A stretch of DNA of 64,000 nt, taken from NCBI GenBank assembly GCA_902795355.1, contig CADBKZ010000008.1, positions 33,862 to 97,861 of the forward strand, read 5' to 3'. The translations under genes and the position numbers were made by a program. Positions 1 through 9,391 of the stretch are shown one piece after another; the stretch's first letter is position 1, and each line of letters opens with the position of its first letter. The notes under the pieces are model-generated. The model searched no databases. It was given only the letters and a program-made list of their open reading frames with translations, and had not been told where the DNA came from. The stretch is from an uncultured Ruminococcus sp. Lineage in GTDB: Bacteria > Bacillota > Clostridia > Oscillospirales > CAG-272.

Positions 1-186
1 CGCAAAACGCCGCGCGTGACCGTGTTTGTGGACGGCCCGTTCTACCCCGACCGCAATCTGCCGCCCAAAGCCCGCGAGCAGGACCTGCGCGACCGCGTTT
101 ACAACGCCATGCGCTCCCACGCCGCGGAAAACACCGCGGAGCCGATCCGCTATCTCAAACGGGAATCCGCGGAGGAACAGGCATGA
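1..186 (+). CDS. PlsC-like acyltransferase, C-terminal fragment (cut by window edge)
   Basis: Only the last 61 residues are visible; the frame is open from base 1 and ends in TGA at 184-186. The tail (VFVDGPFYPDRNLPP followed by a charged helix) resembles the closing segment of lysophospholipid acyltransferases. The acyltransferase at 2004-2876 ends with a comparable VHIMPPIYPNPEKTL stretch. The stop overlaps the next start (ATGA), so this gene leads directly into the two glycosyltransferases. No catalytic motif is visible, so the call rests on the tail and on context; it could be another member of the same superfamily. Confidence 0.55.
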   Translation, partial: RKTPRVTVFVDGPFYPDRNLPPKAREQDLRDRVYNAMRSHAAENTAEPIRYLKRESAEEQA

Positions 187-1025
187 AGATTCCGATTCTT
201 TACGCGGGGAACGTTCGGGTTTTCGACGGAATGGTGATCTCCCTGCTCTCGGTCGTCAAGCATTGCCGCGCGCCGCTCGACGTTTGGATTCTCACCATGG
301 ACCTGCGCGACATTGACCCCGCCTACGCCCCCGTTACCGAGGCGCAGCGCGCTTATCTGGAAGAGATTTGCCGCGCGAAAAACGCCGAAAGCCGCGTTCG
401 CCTTTACGACGCGGAAAAACACTACCGCGAAACCCTGCTCCACGCGCCCAACCAGAACACGCAGTACACCCCCTACACTTTCCTGCGCCTTTATGCGGAC
501 CGGATCCCCGATCTGCCCGATCGCGTGATCTACCTTGACACCGACACCGTCGCCATGGGAGACGTTTCCGAGTTGCTCGCCGTTCGGATGAACGGGGCGG
601 AGCTTGCGGGCGTGCGCGATCGCTACGGTTATCATTTTTTCGGGATCAACTATCTCAACGCGGGCGTTCTCCTGCTCAACCTTGCCCGCATTCGCGAAAC
701 GGGACTTTTCGCGAAATGCCTCGACCTCTGCGGGCACAAAAAAGTGTTTTTGCCCGACCAGACCGCGCTCAACCGTCTGGCCAAAAAGAAAAAGGTTCTT
801 CCCCGCCGCTTCAACGAGCAGAAGAACATCCGCAAAAACACGGTGATCCGCCATTTTTCCATGACCATCCGGTGGATCCCGTTCCGAACGCAGAATATCA
901 AGCCTTGGAACGTCGAGGGCGTTCGCAGCGTGCTGCGCGTAACCGAGATTGACGATATTCTGAACGATTATCTTTCCCGAAAGCCCGATTTCCCATCCGA
1001 AATTTCATCCGAAAAGGAGCTTTGA
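183..1025 (+). CDS. Glycosyltransferase family 8 protein
   Basis: A 280-residue protein with the GT8 layout: an N-terminal nucleotide-binding strand, a metal-binding DTD at about residues 119-121 (in YLDTDTVAMGD), and the NYLNAGVLLLNL segment at about 155-166 that follows it in LgtC/GspA-like enzymes. GT8 members transfer a hexose from UDP-sugar to lipid or cell-surface acceptors, retaining configuration. The start overlaps the upstream stop (ATGA) and the next gene begins three bases after this stop. Between acyltransferases it most likely builds a glycolipid or envelope glycan. The exact donor and acceptor cannot be read from sequence. Confidence 0.85.
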   Translation: MKIPILYAGNVRVFDGMVISLLSVVKHCRAPLDVWILTMDLRDIDPAYAPVTEAQRAYLEEICRAKNAESRVRLYDAEKHYRETLLHAPNQNTQYTPYTFLRLYADRIPDLPDRVIYLDTDTVAMGDVSELLAVRMNGAELAGVRDRYGYHFFGINYLNAGVLLLNLARIRETGLFAKCLDLCGHKKVFLPDQTALNRLAKKKKVLPRRFNEQKNIRKNTVIRHFSMTIRWIPFRTQNIKPWNVEGVRSVLRVTEIDDILNDYLSRKPDFPSEISSEKEL

Positions 1026-1027
1026 AC

Positions 1028-2014
1028 GTGAAAATGAACTATAAAAACGAAAATATCATGCCCGTTTTCTTTTCCTCGGACGATAACTATCTGCCGTTTC
1101 TCGCGGTCTCCATCCGCTCGCTGATCGACAACCTTTCGTCCGGCCGCCGCTGCCATATCCACATTCTCAACAACGGCCTGAACGACGCCTCGGTCCGCCG
1201 CGTGCTGGATATGGCCACCGACCGCGTTCAGATTTCCTTGGTGGACGTCAGCCATAAAATCGCGCCGCTCGCCGAAAAGCTCGATTTGCGCGATTATTAT
1301 ACCATTTCCATCTATTTCCGGCTCTTCATTGCCTCGCTGTTCCCGCAATACCACCGCGCGATCTACCTTGACGCCGACATTGCCGTGAACGGCGACATTA
1401 CCGAGCTTTATGAAATGCCGCTCGGAAACCGTCTGGTTGCCGCCATTCCCGACGCCGTAATCGCGAGCTGCCCGCTCTACCAGAGCTACGCCACGGACGG
1501 CGTTGGCATTCCCTACCAACGCTACTTCAACTCGGGCGTAATGCTGATGAACCTCGACCAATTCCGGCTTCAACAAATTGAGAAAAAGTTCGTTTACCTG
1601 CTCAACACCTACCATTTTGAAACCGTTTGCCCCGATCAGGATTACCTGAACGTCCTCTGCCGCGATCAGGTCCTCTACCTTGACAAGGGCTGGAACAAAA
1701 TGGCGATTGACGACCAATACGACGGCGTTCCCAACCTGATTCACTACAACAACTTCTTCAAGCCTTGGCAGATCGACAACGTTTGCTACAAGGACTACTT
1801 TTGGACCTACGCGGAGCGCACCTCGTTCATCGACGAGATCCGCGCCATCCGCGAGGAGTGCCGCCACCACATTGCCGCGGCGCACCGCAAGGGCGTGAAA
1901 AACCTGAACCGAAGCGTAAACCGCATTGTGGCGTCCGATTGCAACTTCCGCCGCGTGCTCGCGCGCGACGCCATTCCCGATTATATCTCTGCCGAGGCGG
2001 TTTATGAAGCGTAA
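1028..2014 (+). CDS. Glycosyltransferase family 8 protein
   Basis: GT8 protein of 328 residues with DAD at about residues 115-117 (YLDADIAVNGD), a YFNSGVMLMNL segment and a late HYNNFFKPW motif that helps bind the nucleotide in this family. Start choice: AGGAG at 1015-1019 sits 8 bases before GTG at 1028. TTG at 1022 is too close and ATG at 1034 is 14 away, so GTG 1028 is preferred. It is related to but clearly different from the preceding GT8 gene, consistent with sequential addition of two sugars. Its end overlaps the following acyltransferase by 11 bases. Confidence 0.85.
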   Translation: MKMNYKNENIMPVFFSSDDNYLPFLAVSIRSLIDNLSSGRRCHIHILNNGLNDASVRRVLDMATDRVQISLVDVSHKIAPLAEKLDLRDYYTISIYFRLFIASLFPQYHRAIYLDADIAVNGDITELYEMPLGNRLVAAIPDAVIASCPLYQSYATDGVGIPYQRYFNSGVMLMNLDQFRLQQIEKKFVYLLNTYHFETVCPDQDYLNVLCRDQVLYLDKGWNKMAIDDQYDGVPNLIHYNNFFKPWQIDNVCYKDYFWTYAERTSFIDEIRAIREECRHHIAAAHRKGVKNLNRSVNRIVASDCNFRRVLARDAIPDYISAEAVYEA

Positions 2015-2876
2015 AAAAAAGGATCTTTCGCCTTCCCCCGAGCGGCTTGAAATTCTCGAACGGATCCGCCGCTTGGAAGCCGAGGGCGGCGAGAGCTTCT
2101 ATGTGGACGTGGAGCCGGACCCGTCCGGCCACCAGCTCCGCCCCGACGAGGTGGATTACCTGCAAAAAAAGGTTTCCAGCAAATTCAAGGCCTTTTGGGC
2201 GCGGCGCGTGGCCGCCGCGGCGCAGCCCAAGCTGCGCCGCCATTTTCAAATGAAGATCCTCGGCGAGGAAAACCTTGCCGGCATTCGCGGCGGCGCCATT
2301 CTGACCTCGAACCACTTCGGCATGTTCGAGAACATGGCCGTAAAAGAGGTTGCCGACCGCGTTCCCGGGAAGCATAAATTCTGGCGCGTTATCAAGGGGC
2401 TGAACTATTTTCAAACGGGTTGGGTCGGGTTTCTGATGAAGAACTGCGACACCCTGCCGCTTTCTGAAAACCTGAAAACATCCCGCCTGCTCCACGAAGC
2501 CATGGGCAAAATCCTCGCCGACGACGGGCTGGTGCTGGTCTACCCCGAGCAGGCCATGTGGTGGAATTACCGCAAGCCGCGCCCGTTCAAGCCGGGAGCG
2601 TTCTTCTTCGCGGCAAAGTTCAACGTCCCCATCATCCCCATTTTCGTTACCATGTCGGAGATCGAGGGGCTGGACATGTACCATTTCCCGCGGCAGGCAT
2701 ACACGGTCCACATTATGCCGCCCATTTACCCGAACCCCGAAAAAACGCTTCGGGAAAACGAGCGCGAAATGCTCGCCCGCAACCAACAGCTCTGCAACGA
2801 CAAATACCGCGAGGTTTACGGGAAAGACCCCAACCAAAGCTCCGGCGTCTGGGAGCCGTTCAAAACGTCGGATTAA
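2004..2876 (+). CDS. PlsC-like lysophospholipid acyltransferase family protein
   Basis: 290 residues. The start ATG at 2004 lies inside the end of the upstream GT8 gene. Family blocks are visible in order: TSNHFGMFEN (block I, normally NHxxxxD), a central GLNYFQTGWVGF region, YPEQAMWWN (block III, normally the FPEGTRS region) and VPIIPIFV (block IV). Members move acyl chains from acyl-CoA or acyl-ACP onto lipid or glycan hydroxyls at the membrane. The catalytic dyad reads H-x4-E instead of H-x4-D. As the last gene before two terminators, it probably acylates the product of the neighbouring glycosyltransferases. Confidence 0.75.
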   Translation: MKRKKKDLSPSPERLEILERIRRLEAEGGESFYVDVEPDPSGHQLRPDEVDYLQKKVSSKFKAFWARRVAAAAQPKLRRHFQMKILGEENLAGIRGGAILTSNHFGMFENMAVKEVADRVPGKHKFWRVIKGLNYFQTGWVGFLMKNCDTLPLSENLKTSRLLHEAMGKILADDGLVLVYPEQAMWWNYRKPRPFKPGAFFFAAKFNVPIIPIFVTMSEIEGLDMYHFPRQAYTVHIMPPIYPNPEKTLRENEREMLARNQQLCNDKYREVYGKDPNQSSGVWEPFKTSD

Positions 2877-2885
2877 CACACCCGC

Positions 2886-2924
2886 AAAAGGGGCATGCGA
2901 TGGTTGTTCGCAATCCCCTTTTCT
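2886..2924 (+). terminator. Intrinsic terminator after the GT8/acyltransferase operon
   Basis: Inverted repeat starting 10 bases after the stop: AAAAGGGG...GCGA (2886-2900) pairs with TCGC...CCCCTTTT (2908-2922), ending in a short T run. Confidence 0.7.
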
Positions 2925-2974
2925 GTTTGAAAATTGCGGTACGTTCGTATCAAGTTCGGCATAACACATACTTC

Positions 2975-3014
2975 AAAGCCGGCCGGTCTCTGCCCGAGAC
3001 CGGCCGGCTTTTTT
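2975..3014. terminator. Strong bidirectional terminator hairpin
   Basis: AAAGCCGGCCGGTCTC (2975-2990) pairs with its complement at 2996-3011 across a 5-base loop and runs into TTTTTT on the plus strand; the minus side also has a short T run. It separates the plus-strand operon on the left from the end of the minus-strand glycan locus. Confidence 0.85.
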
Positions 3015-3033
3015 GCGATATTGTAGGGGGGAT

Positions 3034-4962
3034 TCAGACCAAGCGCAGCCAAGCGGCGCAGCGGGATTCTTCCGTCCATGTTTTCCCCGCGGAAGCATAG
3101 TCGATCAGCCGCACGGTCGAACCGTCCGCGCAGGTCAATTCGAAGCATTCCATGCAATCCCGAATTTCGGGGCATTCGACCATGCGCGCGCCGACGGCTT
3201 CCCCGTTTTCGCAGCGGATGGCAAAAACAGCATCCGGATCGGCAATTCTGCGATCCGCGGCAAGCACGATGGGGCCCCGACGGTACGCGGCGAATTTTTC
3301 GGCGTTGACCGCGCCCTCGGGCGGCAGAATCCGAACAACGGGCATTTCCATGCGCAGTTCCACAACGTCGCCCGCCTGCCATGTCCGCCCGATCACCGTT
3401 TCCTTCGGCGTTACCTTCCACGCCGCCCCGTTTACCGTTACGGCAGCCTTCCCGCACCATGCGGGAATGCGCAGCGAGAGGACAAAAGCCTCGGGCGACG
3501 AGAGAGAGACCGTAATTTTTACCGTTCCGTCAATCGGGTAGCGGGTGTCCGTCGTCAGCGTCAGGCAATTTCCGCCCGGGGTCTCGGTTTGAAAAGAGCC
3601 CTTTGCGTAAAAATTCAGCAAAAAGCCGTCCTCTCGGCGGAGCAGCGCCATTTGCGGAACGATTCCCGCCCCCGCGCCGCCGATGCAGGCGCAGCAACCG
3701 TAGTATTGGCGTTTCGGCAGGGTGCAATAGCCGCCCACATATTTGCCGCGCACATCCGCGGTCAACGGGCTGTAACTGTCAAACGGGAGCGCCATGGGCG
3801 CGTCCTGCTCCGCGTTTTGCACATGCAGGACCCGATGGGTGTTGAACGCGCCGAGATAATTGTTGAAAAAGGTTTGCTCGATTGCGTCCGCGTATACGGT
3901 ATCCCCCGAAAGCTCCAACAACGCCGCGGCAAACTTGATCCATGTTACGCCAACGCAGGTTTCCTGCTTAACGCCTTGGTATTCCGTGTCGGTCTGGCGA
4001 ACGGCAGTGTGGTCAAACAATTCATGCGTACAGCCGCAGCAGCCGATAACGCTGACCTCGGTTTCCAGCATTTTCCTACCGAAATTCAGCGCGGCCGTTT
4101 TATAACGTTCTTCGCCTGTTAAACCGTAGAACCGGACCAGCCCCTCGAAGCAGGAAATCATTTCATAGGCTTTGGTAACGGGATACTGATAGGGCGCGAG
4201 CCGATTTTCCAACGCCAGCCGGATCAGGTTTTCGCCATCGCAGAAGCCTGTGGAAATAATATATTCGGCAAAATCAAAGTAGCGTTGATCCCCCGTCAGC
4301 GAATACAGGCAGACCATCGGCTCCAATACCGAGCAGGAAGCCAAGCCGAGCCAAAACGAGGTCGTTTTGCGGATGTCGGTTTTTCCGTCCCCTTCTCCGA
4401 TATGCTCCAACAGAGAATCCGCCTGCCGGCGCATGGAAGCCACGATCTGCTTTTCCAACTCTTCGTCGCGGCAGATTTGCAGAAAATACCAAAGACCGAG
4501 CAACACATATTTTCTGCCCCAAACATCCCAGCCGGTCAATTCGTGCTCCCCATAGGTGGAAATTCTTCCCTGTTCGTCCTCTGTTTCCAACAGCGCGCGA
4601 ACGGTGTCTTCCAGAATCAGGTACATCCGGTCTGTTTTTGCGGGATTGGGAACCAATCTTTCCCCTTGCAGGTAAAGATACGATTGCGTATAATCAAGCT
4701 CCCCTGTTCCGTTCAGATATTGGAGGATCATGGCGGCGCCCCGCATCATTTTCCCCCAATATTCGCATCTCCAATGCCGATCTGCGTCGTCCCGTTTTTC
4801 GCGGAACTGATCCACAAAGGTCTGCCATAGGGAAACATTGCAGATTTGCTCCGTTTCAATAAAATGCACGGCCTCTTCAAAAACGCCTTCCAAGCGCATT
4901 TTGATATTTGAAACCCGATGGAGTTTCCGCGCGGTTGCAATTTCATTCACCGATAGTTTCAT
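3034..4962 (-). CDS. GH127-family (DUF1680) glycoside hydrolase, beta-L-arabinofuranosidase-like
   Basis: 642 residues with the features of GH127: an alpha/alpha barrel followed by beta-sandwich domains. The motif QETCVGVTW (Glu and Cys at about 334 and 336) and YYGCCAC (paired Cys at about 423-424) match the zinc-binding Glu/Cys set of the type enzyme, in which a cysteine is the nucleophile. There is no signal peptide, so it acts on imported sugars in the cytoplasm. ATG 4962 is chosen over ATG 4974 because AAAGGA abuts the latter and is spaced for the former. It overlaps the MFS gene by 20 bases, so the pair is probably translated together. Known members release beta-L-arabinofuranose; exact specificity here is uncertain. 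Confidence 0.85.
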   Translation of the reverse strand: MKLSVNEIATARKLHRVSNIKMRLEGVFEEAVHFIETEQICNVSLWQTFVDQFREKRDDADRHWRCEYWGKMMRGAAMILQYLNGTGELDYTQSYLYLQGERLVPNPAKTDRMYLILEDTVRALLETEDEQGRISTYGEHELTGWDVWGRKYVLLGLWYFLQICRDEELEKQIVASMRRQADSLLEHIGEGDGKTDIRKTTSFWLGLASCSVLEPMVCLYSLTGDQRYFDFAEYIISTGFCDGENLIRLALENRLAPYQYPVTKAYEMISCFEGLVRFYGLTGEERYKTAALNFGRKMLETEVSVIGCCGCTHELFDHTAVRQTDTEYQGVKQETCVGVTWIKFAAALLELSGDTVYADAIEQTFFNNYLGAFNTHRVLHVQNAEQDAPMALPFDSYSPLTADVRGKYVGGYCTLPKRQYYGCCACIGGAGAGIVPQMALLRREDGFLLNFYAKGSFQTETPGGNCLTLTTDTRYPIDGTVKITVSLSSPEAFVLSLRIPAWCGKAAVTVNGAAWKVTPKETVIGRTWQAGDVVELRMEMPVVRILPPEGAVNAEKFAAYRRGPIVLAADRRIADPDAVFAIRCENGEAVGARMVECPEIRDCMECFELTCADGSTVRLIDYASAGKTWTEESRCAAWLRLV

Positions 4963-6187
4963 AATTGGATTCATCCTTTCCCGAACGCCCGATTTTCATG
5001 GGCGAAGTTCTTCGCAAAATGGGGATCAACAGGAACAGAAAGCCAGACGCGACCCCGCAAGCCACCGAAATCCACAGCAGGGCGACGGTTGGAATTGCAG
5101 TTGCCACGGCCGTTGCAAGCAACGAGCCGAGGTTGTGCAGTACCATGCGCCACGCGTTGTACGGTCCGGCGTGTTCCCGCGGGACCGGATAGATCATCAG
5201 CGCAATTACGCCGACATCCACCAGCGTTCGCCCGAAGATTAAAAACGCGCAAAGCGCGAGGAACACATATTGGTTCCCAACCAACATCAGCGGCAATATC
5301 GCTATGGAAACGCTCCCCAAGAACACGGGCAGACGCGGCGAGAAAAAGCGGCTGAACAGGCCGAAAACCAGATACCCCACCAACACCGCGACCGATTGCA
5401 CCGCCGTTATCGCGGCCGTTACCGTTTCGCTGTAACCAACGTCCAACGCAACAACGGCAAGCACGCTTAATGTTCCGTAGGCAAACCCGCGCAGCAAATG
5501 CGCAGGCCATACGCACAGAAACGACTCGTGCCGGAAAATGCGGGAAAAAGGAACCTTTTCGGCAACCAGATTCCAACGGTCGCCGTTTTCTCCTTTGAGC
5601 AAGGATTTCTGAAACCACGTGATCGCCGCGGCAATCAGGAAAAACGCCGCCGAAATTGCAAACGCAACCGTCATCAGATCCACATACGGATAGCGGGTGG
5701 AAAGCCAGCTTACCAGAACGCCCACGCCAAAGGAAATTCCCGAGGAGATCACGCCGCCAATGGCGAGGATCCCGCCGAAGGAATCCGATCGGTAGAGAAA
5801 ATACGGGGCTTTATACTCGCAAACCGTGTACAGCGCATTGGCAATTCCCATGGTGATGCCGATGGCGACCACAAACACAAAGGTTTTCAGCGAAGCGTCT
5901 TTCCGAAAGCATATGGGCAGAAAACACAGCATGCAAACGGCAACGGGAATTTGCGTAAACGCCGCGCGGTGCATAACGTTTCCGCGATCCGCCCAGCGGG
6001 AGCCTAACAGGATTGTAAGAATATTTGCAGCTTGTAAAAAGGTTGTGTAAAGATAGATACGGGATGCGGAAAACCCGAGCGTTACCAGAAAGGTTTGCAT
6101 CAGGGTTCCCGTGGCGCAAAGCAGGGCCACGGATCGGAACACGCCGCCGATAACCGTGCGAAGGCGGTTGTTTCTTTCATCATTCAT
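4943..6187 (-). CDS. Major facilitator superfamily transporter
   Basis: A 414-residue, strongly hydrophobic protein with about 12 predicted membrane segments in two halves, a central charged loop (around FQKSLLKGENGDRW) and the SRWADRGN loop near residue 65 typical of MFS carriers. It lies between YgjV and the GH127 gene in a catabolic operon, so uptake of the oligosaccharide or sugar handled by those enzymes is the simplest role. This matters because the locus has a solute-binding lipoprotein but no ABC permease genes. The start overlaps the YgjV gene by 8 bases, with GAGGTG upstream. Substrate unknown. Confidence 0.8.
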   Translation of the reverse strand: MNDERNNRLRTVIGGVFRSVALLCATGTLMQTFLVTLGFSASRIYLYTTFLQAANILTILLGSRWADRGNVMHRAAFTQIPVAVCMLCFLPICFRKDASLKTFVFVVAIGITMGIANALYTVCEYKAPYFLYRSDSFGGILAIGGVISSGISFGVGVLVSWLSTRYPYVDLMTVAFAISAAFFLIAAAITWFQKSLLKGENGDRWNLVAEKVPFSRIFRHESFLCVWPAHLLRGFAYGTLSVLAVVALDVGYSETVTAAITAVQSVAVLVGYLVFGLFSRFFSPRLPVFLGSVSIAILPLMLVGNQYVFLALCAFLIFGRTLVDVGVIALMIYPVPREHAGPYNAWRMVLHNLGSLLATAVATAIPTVALLWISVACGVASGFLFLLIPILRRTSPMKIGRSGKDESNYETIGE

Positions 6188-6746
6188 GGGTTGTCAACAC
6201 CTCTTTTTCGGTGGGTTCCTCGCGGCGTTTCCGATAGTGGAGCAGCGCGGTCAGACAAGAAATGATCCCGATGATCTGCGCGAAAATGTGCGTGCTTTTC
6301 AGAATTGCGTCGTATACGGTAAAGGTAATTCCGTTGGCAAGCCCGAACAGCCGCATTCTCTGTTCTTTGGTTTGCGCAATGGAGCACATCAGCAACAGCG
6401 CGCCGAAAATGGGAAGCGCGTTCAGCGGGCGAAATTCCGAAAGAGTTCCCGCAACAAGATACGGTAATAACCCGCCCGCCACAAACAAAGCGGAAAAAGC
6501 CAGAATTTCCGCAATTCCCATGCGCGTTCCGCGGAGACTGTGGCGAATGCCGAAAACGGCCTGCAAAACGGCCACCGCGCAAACGCCCGTTGCGCTGATC
6601 TCTCCGATCAGCAAAAAGCCGATTCCCGACAGGATGTTTGCGGTAACGGTGCAGATAAGCATTTGCCATTTCCGCTTGAAATGGGGAGAAAGCAAGCAGA
6701 TCAGCGTAACGGCGAGGCCGAGGATCTGCGAAACGGTTTGTTTCAT
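6180..6746 (-). CDS. YgjV family membrane protein
   Basis: 188 residues with about six hydrophobic segments and the pattern of the YgjV (Imp-YgjV) family: ILGLAVTLICLLSPHFKRKWQ at the N-terminus, a central ANILSGIGFLLIGE helix and a late GLANGITFTVYD segment. The family has no established biochemical function. It sits between the aldolase and the MFS transporter genes and is probably co-transcribed with them. An accessory role in sugar uptake is a guess from position only. Confidence 0.7.
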   Translation of the reverse strand: MKQTVSQILGLAVTLICLLSPHFKRKWQMLICTVTANILSGIGFLLIGEISATGVCAVAVLQAVFGIRHSLRGTRMGIAEILAFSALFVAGGLLPYLVAGTLSEFRPLNALPIFGALLLMCSIAQTKEQRMRLFGLANGITFTVYDAILKSTHIFAQIIGIISCLTALLHYRKRREEPTEKEVLTTHE

Positions 6747-6766
6747 GTCCGGAAATCAATCCCCTT

Positions 6767-7663
6767 TTACGTCTCAAACGGGAAGCCGAGCTTGCGCAGA
6801 TCCGCTTCCAGCCGCGCGCGCTGTCCGGCATTCATGCAACGCATGGGAAAGGTGGCGTTCCCAACAGGAAAGCCGAGCATTTCCGCCGCAAATTTGACCG
6901 CGGGGATCACTTCGCTGCGCAACATGGCGTCGATTACGCGATTGACGCGGAATTGAACCGCTCGCGCCTGCTCGACATCGCCGCGTTTTACCGCTCGGTA
7001 AATCTCCGAAAATTGCGGCAGCATAACATTATAGGTGGATCCGATCCCCGCGTCCGCCCCCGCCATTAAGCCAAGGCAGAGCAGTTCGTCCGGCCCGTTG
7101 ATAATGTTCATGTCTCCCTGCGTCAGATCCTTCAACTTCATCATGGCAAACAGGTCGCCCGAACTCCATTTGACGCCGGTTACATTATCGATTCCGAAGA
7201 TCCTTGCGATCAACTCCGGCGACATGGTTTTCTGCGCCCCGGGATGGTAATAAATGATCAGCGGGATCTGAACCGCGGCGGCAAGCGACTTGTAGTATTC
7301 GTACAAGTCGTCGTTATCGTAAAAGAAGAAGCAGGGCGGAACCGCCGCAATTGCGTCCGCGCCGGACTTTTCGGCATGCTTTGCCAATTCTACGGCCTCG
7401 CGGAAATTCATGGCGGCAATATGAACGATTACGGGCTTGCGGCGCGCAACGCGGCGGATTGCCGTTTCGCACATGATTTCGCGCTGTTCCCGATCGATCA
7501 CAAGACCTTCTCCCGTGCCGCCCAATACATAAAAACCGTCCGCGCCCTGCGCGAGCTGAAAGTCGATCAGCCGTTCGGCAACCGCGGTATTCACCGTGCG
7601 GTTGTCCTCTTCCAACGGGGTGATAAGAGCGGGCATAACGCCCTCGAATTTTGGATATTTCAT
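6767..7663 (-). CDS. DapA/NanA-family aldolase (N-acetylneuraminate lyase-like)
   Basis: A 298-residue TIM-barrel aldolase of the dihydrodipicolinate synthase / N-acetylneuraminate lyase family. Visible family features are LGGTGEG at about 47-53 (carboxylate binding), the tyrosine of IIYYHPG at about 138-139 and the Schiff-base lysine of TGVKWSSGD at about 165. The setting in a sugar operon, away from lysine genes, argues for a 2-keto sugar acid or sialic acid lyase rather than DapA. NanE, NanK and sialidase genes are absent nearby, so sialic acid is not secure. The ribosome-binding site is weak (AAGAAG). Confidence 0.8.
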   Translation of the reverse strand: MKYPKFEGVMPALITPLEEDNRTVNTAVAERLIDFQLAQGADGFYVLGGTGEGLVIDREQREIMCETAIRRVARRKPVIVHIAAMNFREAVELAKHAEKSGADAIAAVPPCFFFYDNDDLYEYYKSLAAAVQIPLIIYYHPGAQKTMSPELIARIFGIDNVTGVKWSSGDLFAMMKLKDLTQGDMNIINGPDELLCLGLMAGADAGIGSTYNVMLPQFSEIYRAVKRGDVEQARAVQFRVNRVIDAMLRSEVIPAVKFAAEMLGFPVGNATFPMRCMNAGQRARLEADLRKLGFPFET

Positions 7664-7681
7664 GATAGTCGCTTCTTTTTC

Positions 7682-9391
7682 TTAAATTCTTGTGTTTCCG
7701 TTCATAACTTCCACATAGCGGACGGTCAGATCCATGTTCACATCGAACACAACGCTCCCTTTTACGGAATCTGCCGCGGCGGATTTGGGAACGGCAAAGC
7801 AAACGATGGCTCCCATGCCCGTACCGGACTCCACATAGGATCTTGCGCTCGGTCCGCGATAGGTGCATTCCACCCCGTTATAGAACACTTTGAGCGTGGA
7901 TTCGTCGATTTCCGAGGCCGCCACCCCGCCGATTCCGATATATAATACCGTATCGTAGCGGTCGTTCAGCGCGCCGTGGCGCACCACAATGGGGTTGCTC
8001 GGCTCGTTGACCTTTACGGCAAGCGGCAACGGGTGGTATTCCACAAACTGCGCCGCATAGGGGGTGCAATTGGATTCGGTGACGATATAGCTTCTCTTCG
8101 CCGCGTTCATCGCGTTTTTCAGGGAAGCGCAAACCTCGAATTTCGCCTTGGTATCGTTAAACAGGTTATAGAGATACATTTTGTCCGCGCCCGCGTTCAG
8201 ATACGCGGCGGTTTGCCCTGCGAGGCTTGCGATGGATTGCCAATAACCGCTGTTCATCACGTGGCATTCCACGCCGGCCCAAACTTCCACAGAGGTGTTT
8301 TTCAAAGCTTTTTTCCACGCGGCGATAGGCATGTCGGTATCGGTGCTGCCCCAATAGCCGGAAGGGATGACCACATCGATCCAATCCCGCTCGGCCCATC
8401 CGGCAACGTCGAACCCGAACCAGCGGTTTTCCTCAATATCGCGGTTGATATGCGCCGCAATCCGGATCGGATGGCCGTACTGCTCCTCATATTTGGAAAC
8501 GATTCCGTTCAACGCTTCCATAAACAGGTTCATGTATTGGCAGTTATCCGGCGTATCGCTCGGGAAACACCAGATTACCCTTTGCCAATCCAACTCGATC
8601 CCGTAAACATCGTATCTTCCGAGCTGTTCGTCAATGTAATCCAGAAAGTGCGCCCGCACCTCGGGAACAGCGTAGTTCAGCGCATATTGATACCATTGGT
8701 GCGAGCCCTGCGTGGTTCCCGACATCCAATAGGAAGCGCGGCTGTTTCCGATCATCCATCCCTTCTCTTTGGCTTCATAAAAGAACGGCGAATGGCCGGT
8801 TGCGTTGCTGGCATAATGCACGTCGTTCATGCGGAAGGAGAGCCACGGGCGGATTCCCGCGCTGCGGCAGGCCGAAATCCATTCCGCCCACGGATCCACG
8901 TCGGTTTTGGTATACACATTGTAAATGGCCAGAACGGATTCGTTTTCGGTGTAGTCCACCGCAACGCCGTTTTCTTCTTTGCGGTTGTAGCGGTCAACAG
9001 CGTCGTCCCACACATCCGAAAGGTTGTTAACGTTGTACAGCAGATCGCTGACGCCGCAATCGGCATAATGGCTGTTGAACCACGCAAGGCATTTTTCTTT
9101 GAGATTGCCGTAATCCCCGCCGTTGGCGCGAAGCAGGTAGGTGATCGCGTCGGCGTCAATATTAACGGCGGTTCCGTAGCGGGGATCCTCGGGATCCGCG
9201 GGATTCTCCGGCGTTTCCGCAGTTCCGGTTGAGATTGCCGAGGCCGCGGTATTTCCGGACGCGCTATCCGCGCCGCCGTTCGTACTTTCCTTGCCGTCCG
9301 TCCCTGCGGAACCGGCCCCCGCATACCCGCATGCGGGGAGCAAAAGCGCGAGCAGCAGAACCGCGGAACAGAACTTGATAAAACGTTTCAT
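7682..9391 (-). CDS. Lipoprotein with glycosidase-like TIM-barrel domain (tandem paralogue A)
   Basis: 569 residues. The N-terminus has a lipoprotein signal (MKRFIKFC, hydrophobic core, LLPAC with the lipidated Cys at about 21). A low-complexity Gly/Ser/Asp linker to about residue 70 follows, then a large domain. Segments such as RPWLSFRMNDVHY, YGIELDWQR (acidic residues at a beta-strand end) and VVIPSGYWGST suggest a glycoside-hydrolase-like barrel, with a beta-rich C-terminal domain. No named GH family can be assigned. It is a clear paralogue of the next gene upstream (9388-10917) and starts by ATGA overlap with it. It likely acts outside the membrane on the glycan target of the locus. Confidence 0.7.
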   Translation of the reverse strand: MKRFIKFCSAVLLLALLLPACGYAGAGSAGTDGKESTNGGADSASGNTAASAISTGTAETPENPADPEDPRYGTAVNIDADAITYLLRANGGDYGNLKEKCLAWFNSHYADCGVSDLLYNVNNLSDVWDDAVDRYNRKEENGVAVDYTENESVLAIYNVYTKTDVDPWAEWISACRSAGIRPWLSFRMNDVHYASNATGHSPFFYEAKEKGWMIGNSRASYWMSGTTQGSHQWYQYALNYAVPEVRAHFLDYIDEQLGRYDVYGIELDWQRVIWCFPSDTPDNCQYMNLFMEALNGIVSKYEEQYGHPIRIAAHINRDIEENRWFGFDVAGWAERDWIDVVIPSGYWGSTDTDMPIAAWKKALKNTSVEVWAGVECHVMNSGYWQSIASLAGQTAAYLNAGADKMYLYNLFNDTKAKFEVCASLKNAMNAAKRSYIVTESNCTPYAAQFVEYHPLPLAVKVNEPSNPIVVRHGALNDRYDTVLYIGIGGVAASEIDESTLKVFYNGVECTYRGPSARSYVESGTGMGAIVCFAVPKSAAADSVKGSVVFDVNMDLTVRYVEVMNGNTRI

